Program-made: the position numbers and the translations under genes | Source: Burkholderiales bacterium | GTDB taxonomy: Bacteria; Pseudomonadota; Gammaproteobacteria; Burkholderiales; Usitatibacteraceae | Length of the DNA: 9,527 bases | NCBI GenBank assembly: GCA_014378085.1 | Contig: JACMOJ010000008.1 | Location: 1 to 9,527 of the forward strand | Direction: 5' to 3' | In this document: in pieces, positions 7,731 through 9,527 of the stretch | How positions within the stretch are numbered: the stretch's first letter is position 1 | Layout of the letters: each line of letters opens with the position of its first letter | Notes under the pieces: generated by a model | What the model was told of the DNA's origin: nothing | Seen by the model: the letters and a program-made list of their open reading frames with translations, nothing else | The model's database searches: none

Positions 7731-8240
7731 TTAGCCCAAGATCTCTTCAACCGTTTTGCCGCGCTTGGCAGCAACTTCGGATGGGCGTGAAATTTGTGCC
7801 AAACCGTGCAATGTGGCGCGAACCACGTTGTACGGGTTTGTTGACCCGTGACACTTCGCCGAGATGTTCGTAATACCCATCACCTCGAACACTGCGCGCA
7901 TCGCACCACCGGCCTTAATACCGTTACCGTCGGCCGCAGGCTGCATGAACACCTTGGTGCCACCGTGCTTGCCGATTACGGTGTGATGCAACGTGCCGTT
8001 CTTCAATGGGATCTTGACAAGTTTGCGACGAGCCTGCTCCATTGCTTTTTGTACGGCAACCGGGACTTCCTTCGACTTACCCTTGCCCATACCGATGCGA
8101 CCGTCGCCATCTCCGACAACAGTCAACGCCGCGAAGCCAAGGATACGACCACCCTTAACAACTTTGGTGACTCGGTTAACCGAGATCATCTTTTCGCGGA
8201 GACCGTCGCCTTCTTTATCCTGCATTTCTGGTTTTGCCAT
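7731..8240 (-). CDS. rpsE: 30S ribosomal protein S5
   Basis: This 169-residue protein has the N-terminal double-stranded-RNA-binding-like domain of S5 (about 14-77), with [25 protein letters not shown] (21-45, includes the loop where spectinomycin resistance and ram-type changes are known in E. coli) and [20 protein letters not shown]. The C-terminal domain has [17 protein letters not shown] and [16 protein letters not shown]5 lies at the mRNA entry side of the 30S subunit and contributes to decoding accuracy and helicase activity. It follows rplR after 14 bases, with AAGGA as ribosome binding site. The residues around the spectinomycin loop look like the wild-type family pattern. Confidence 0.98.
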   Translation of the reverse strand: MAKPEMQDKEGDGLREKMISVNRVTKVVKGGRILGFAALTVVGDGDGRIGMGKGKSKEVPVAVQKAMEQARRKLVKIPLKNGTLHHTVIGKHGGTKVFMQPAADGNGIKAGGAMRAVFEVMGITNISAKCHGSTNPYNVVRATLHGLAQISRPSEVAAKRGKTVEEILG

Positions 8241-8254
8241 TTGGACGTCCTTGA

Positions 8255-8611
8255 CTAAAACTTGAGACCGGCTTCACGCGCGGCGTCAGCCAGCGCTTTC
8301 ACGCGGCCGTGGTAAGCAAAACCAGCGCGGTCGAACGCGACGTCCGAGACCCCGGCGGCTTTAGCACGCTCAGCAATACGCTTGCCAACTTCTGCAGCAG
8401 CGGCAGCAGTCGCGCCGCTTTTCAACGCGGTCCGCAATTCCTTTTCTACCGTAGAGGCTGCGGCTAGAATTTTCGAGCCGGTAGCGTCGATCACCTGCGC
8501 ATAGATATGGGTGTTGGTGCGGTGTACGGTCAAACGTACTGCCTTCAGACGCGCAATGACGGCGCGAGTTTTCGCGGCACGGCGCAAACGGGATTGTTTT
8601 TTGTCGATCAT
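8255..8611 (-). CDS. rplR: 50S ribosomal protein L18
   Basis: This 118-residue protein begins [17 protein letters not shown], a basic 5S-rRNA-binding N-terminus. It has the core [29 protein letters not shown], an alanine-rich helix (about 66-88), and the conserved ending [29 protein letters not shown]18 binds 5S rRNA with L5 and L25 and anchors it in the central protuberance. The start follows rplF after 11 bases with a GGAAC-like ribosome binding site. Confidence 0.97.
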   Translation of the reverse strand: MIDKKQSRLRRAAKTRAVIARLKAVRLTVHRTNTHIYAQVIDATGSKILAAASTVEKELRTALKSGATAAAAAEVGKRIAERAKAAGVSDVAFDRAGFAYHGRVKALADAAREAGLKF

Positions 8612-8622
8612 GATCGAGTTCC

Positions 8623-9156
8623 TTACTTCTTCTTCGTCTCTTTACGAACGATGACTTCGTCCGAGTAACGTACGCCTTTGCCCTTATACGGCTCAGGCGG
8701 ACGATAGCCGCGCACAATGGCGGCAACCTGGCCAACCTTCTGCTTGTCAACGCCCTTCAAAATAATTTCGGTAGGAGTCGGCGTTTCCGCCTTAACGCCC
8801 TCTGGCATGTCGTGCACGACCGGATGCGAGTAACCCAACGCGAGGTTCAACTTCGCCCCTTGCGCGGCAGCCTTGTAACCAACGCCAACCAGCATCAACT
8901 TACGCTCGAAGCCTTTATCCACGCCGTGAACCATGTTTGCCAACAAGGCGCGCATCGTTCCAGACATTGCATTTGCAGCCTGCGAGTCGTTTGCCGCTTC
9001 CAACACAAGTTTGTCGCCATCACGCTTAATGTTGACTAATGCGGTAGCCGCTTGTTTCAAGGTGCCCAGCGGGCCCTTGACAATAATTTCGTTAGCTGCA
9101 AGAGTCACTTCGACTTTTGCAGGAACCGTGATAGGGAGCTTACCGACGCGAGACAT
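8623..9156 (-). CDS. rplF: 50S ribosomal protein L6
   Basis: This 177-residue protein has the standard length and two repeated L6 domains (about 1-82 and 83-177). It begins [17 protein letters not shown] and carries the L6 signature [16 protein letters not shown] at 149-164, with a lysine-rich tail. L6 lies near the factor-binding site at the base of the L7/L12 stalk and contacts the sarcin-ricin region. It follows rpsH after 11 bases, with GGAGAG as ribosome binding site. Confidence 0.98.
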   Translation of the reverse strand: MSRVGKLPITVPAKVEVTLAANEIIVKGPLGTLKQAATALVNIKRDGDKLVLEAANDSQAANAMSGTMRALLANMVHGVDKGFERKLMLVGVGYKAAAQGAKLNLALGYSHPVVHDMPEGVKAETPTPTEIILKGVDKQKVGQVAAIVRGYRPPEPYKGKGVRYSDEVIVRKETKKK

Positions 9157-9167
9157 TTATTCTCTCC

Positions 9168-9527
9168 TTACACAACGATGCAAATAACTTCACCACCAAC
9201 ACCGGTAGCGCGCGCTTTGCGATCGGTCATGACGCCGCGGGACGTGGAAACGATCGCCACACCCAAGCCATTCATGACAGGTTTGATATCTTCACGCCCA
9301 CGATAGATTCGTAGGCCAGGACGGGAAACGCGCTCGATCTTCTCGATAACAGGTTTACCCGCGTAATATTTGAGGCCAACGTTCAGCTCTGATTTGCCGT
9401 CAACGGTGCGCACATCAAACCCTTCGATGTAGCCCTCATCTTTTAACACGTTGGCGATAGCCACCTTCACCTTGGAAGACGGCATCGTCACATCAACTTT
9501 TTCCGATTGTTGCGCATTACGAATGCG
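9168..9527 (-). CDS. rpsH: 30S ribosomal protein S8 (5' partial)
   Basis: The right edge cuts the gene; 119 C-terminal residues are visible, starting [19 protein letters not shown], and roughly 12 N-terminal residues are missing compared with the usual 131. The protein has the S8 segments [46 protein letters not shown] and the C-terminal [10 protein letters not shown]8 binds the central domain of 16S rRNA and in E. coli autogenously represses the spc operon. A GTG at 9491 could be mistaken for a start, but the conserved S8 sequence runs through it to the window edge. Confidence 0.97.
   Translation of the reverse strand, partial: RIRNAQQSEKVDVTMPSSKVKVAIANVLKDEGYIEGFDVRTVDGKSELNVGLKYYAGKPVIEKIERVSRPGLRIYRGREDIKPVMNGLGVAIVSTSRGVMTDRKARATGVGGEVICIVV

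Noticed and set aside
1..9527. A novel defence, mobile or biosynthetic system
   Set aside because: I looked for transposases, integrases, toxin-antitoxin pairs, CRISPR repeats, tRNAs and unknown genes. All coding space is accounted for by housekeeping genes and one two-component pair.

Overview
The window carries the distal part of a chromosomal S10/spc/alpha-type ribosomal protein cluster on the minus strand and, converging on it from the left, the end of a two-component regulatory operon on the plus strand. The gene order secY-infA-rpmJ-rpsM-rpsK-rpsD-rpoA-rplQ, with infA inserted between secY and rpmJ, is the usual arrangement in Betaproteobacteria and differs from E. coli. The protein sequences (RpoA C-terminal domain, SecY, S11, L36) also look betaproteobacterial. 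I cannot place the organism more precisely from sequence alone.

Layout. Positions 1-1459 (+): a sensor histidine kinase cut by the left edge, with PAS repeats, an HPK7/NarX-like dimerisation domain and an ATPase domain that has an unusual Gly-Cys-Lys repeat in its ATP lid. Positions 1503-2156 (+): its NarL/FixJ response regulator. Positions 2157-2361: a short intergenic region with a G-rich run and a perfect bidirectional terminator. Positions 2362-9527 (-): in transcription order rpsH (5' end cut by the right edge), rplF, rplR, rpsE, rpmD, rplO, secY, infA, rpmJ, rpsM, rpsK, rpsD, rpoA, rplQ.

The fourteen minus-strand genes are tightly packed, with gaps of 5-84 bases, and all are full length and intact except where the window ends. 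Together they encode small- and large-subunit ribosomal proteins, the Sec translocon channel, initiation factor 1 and the RNA polymerase alpha subunit. This supports co-transcription from a promoter to the right of the window. The two plus-strand genes form a sensor/regulator pair that has no evident functional link to the ribosomal cluster beyond sharing the terminator.

I found no mobile element, CRISPR array, tRNA, rRNA or defence-like module, and no evidence of a previously undescribed system. The points worth a second look are local: the repeat-encoded ATP lid of the kinase, a strong hairpin between rpsD and rpoA, a TTG start for secY, a G-rich run downstream of the regulator, and the single shared terminator.
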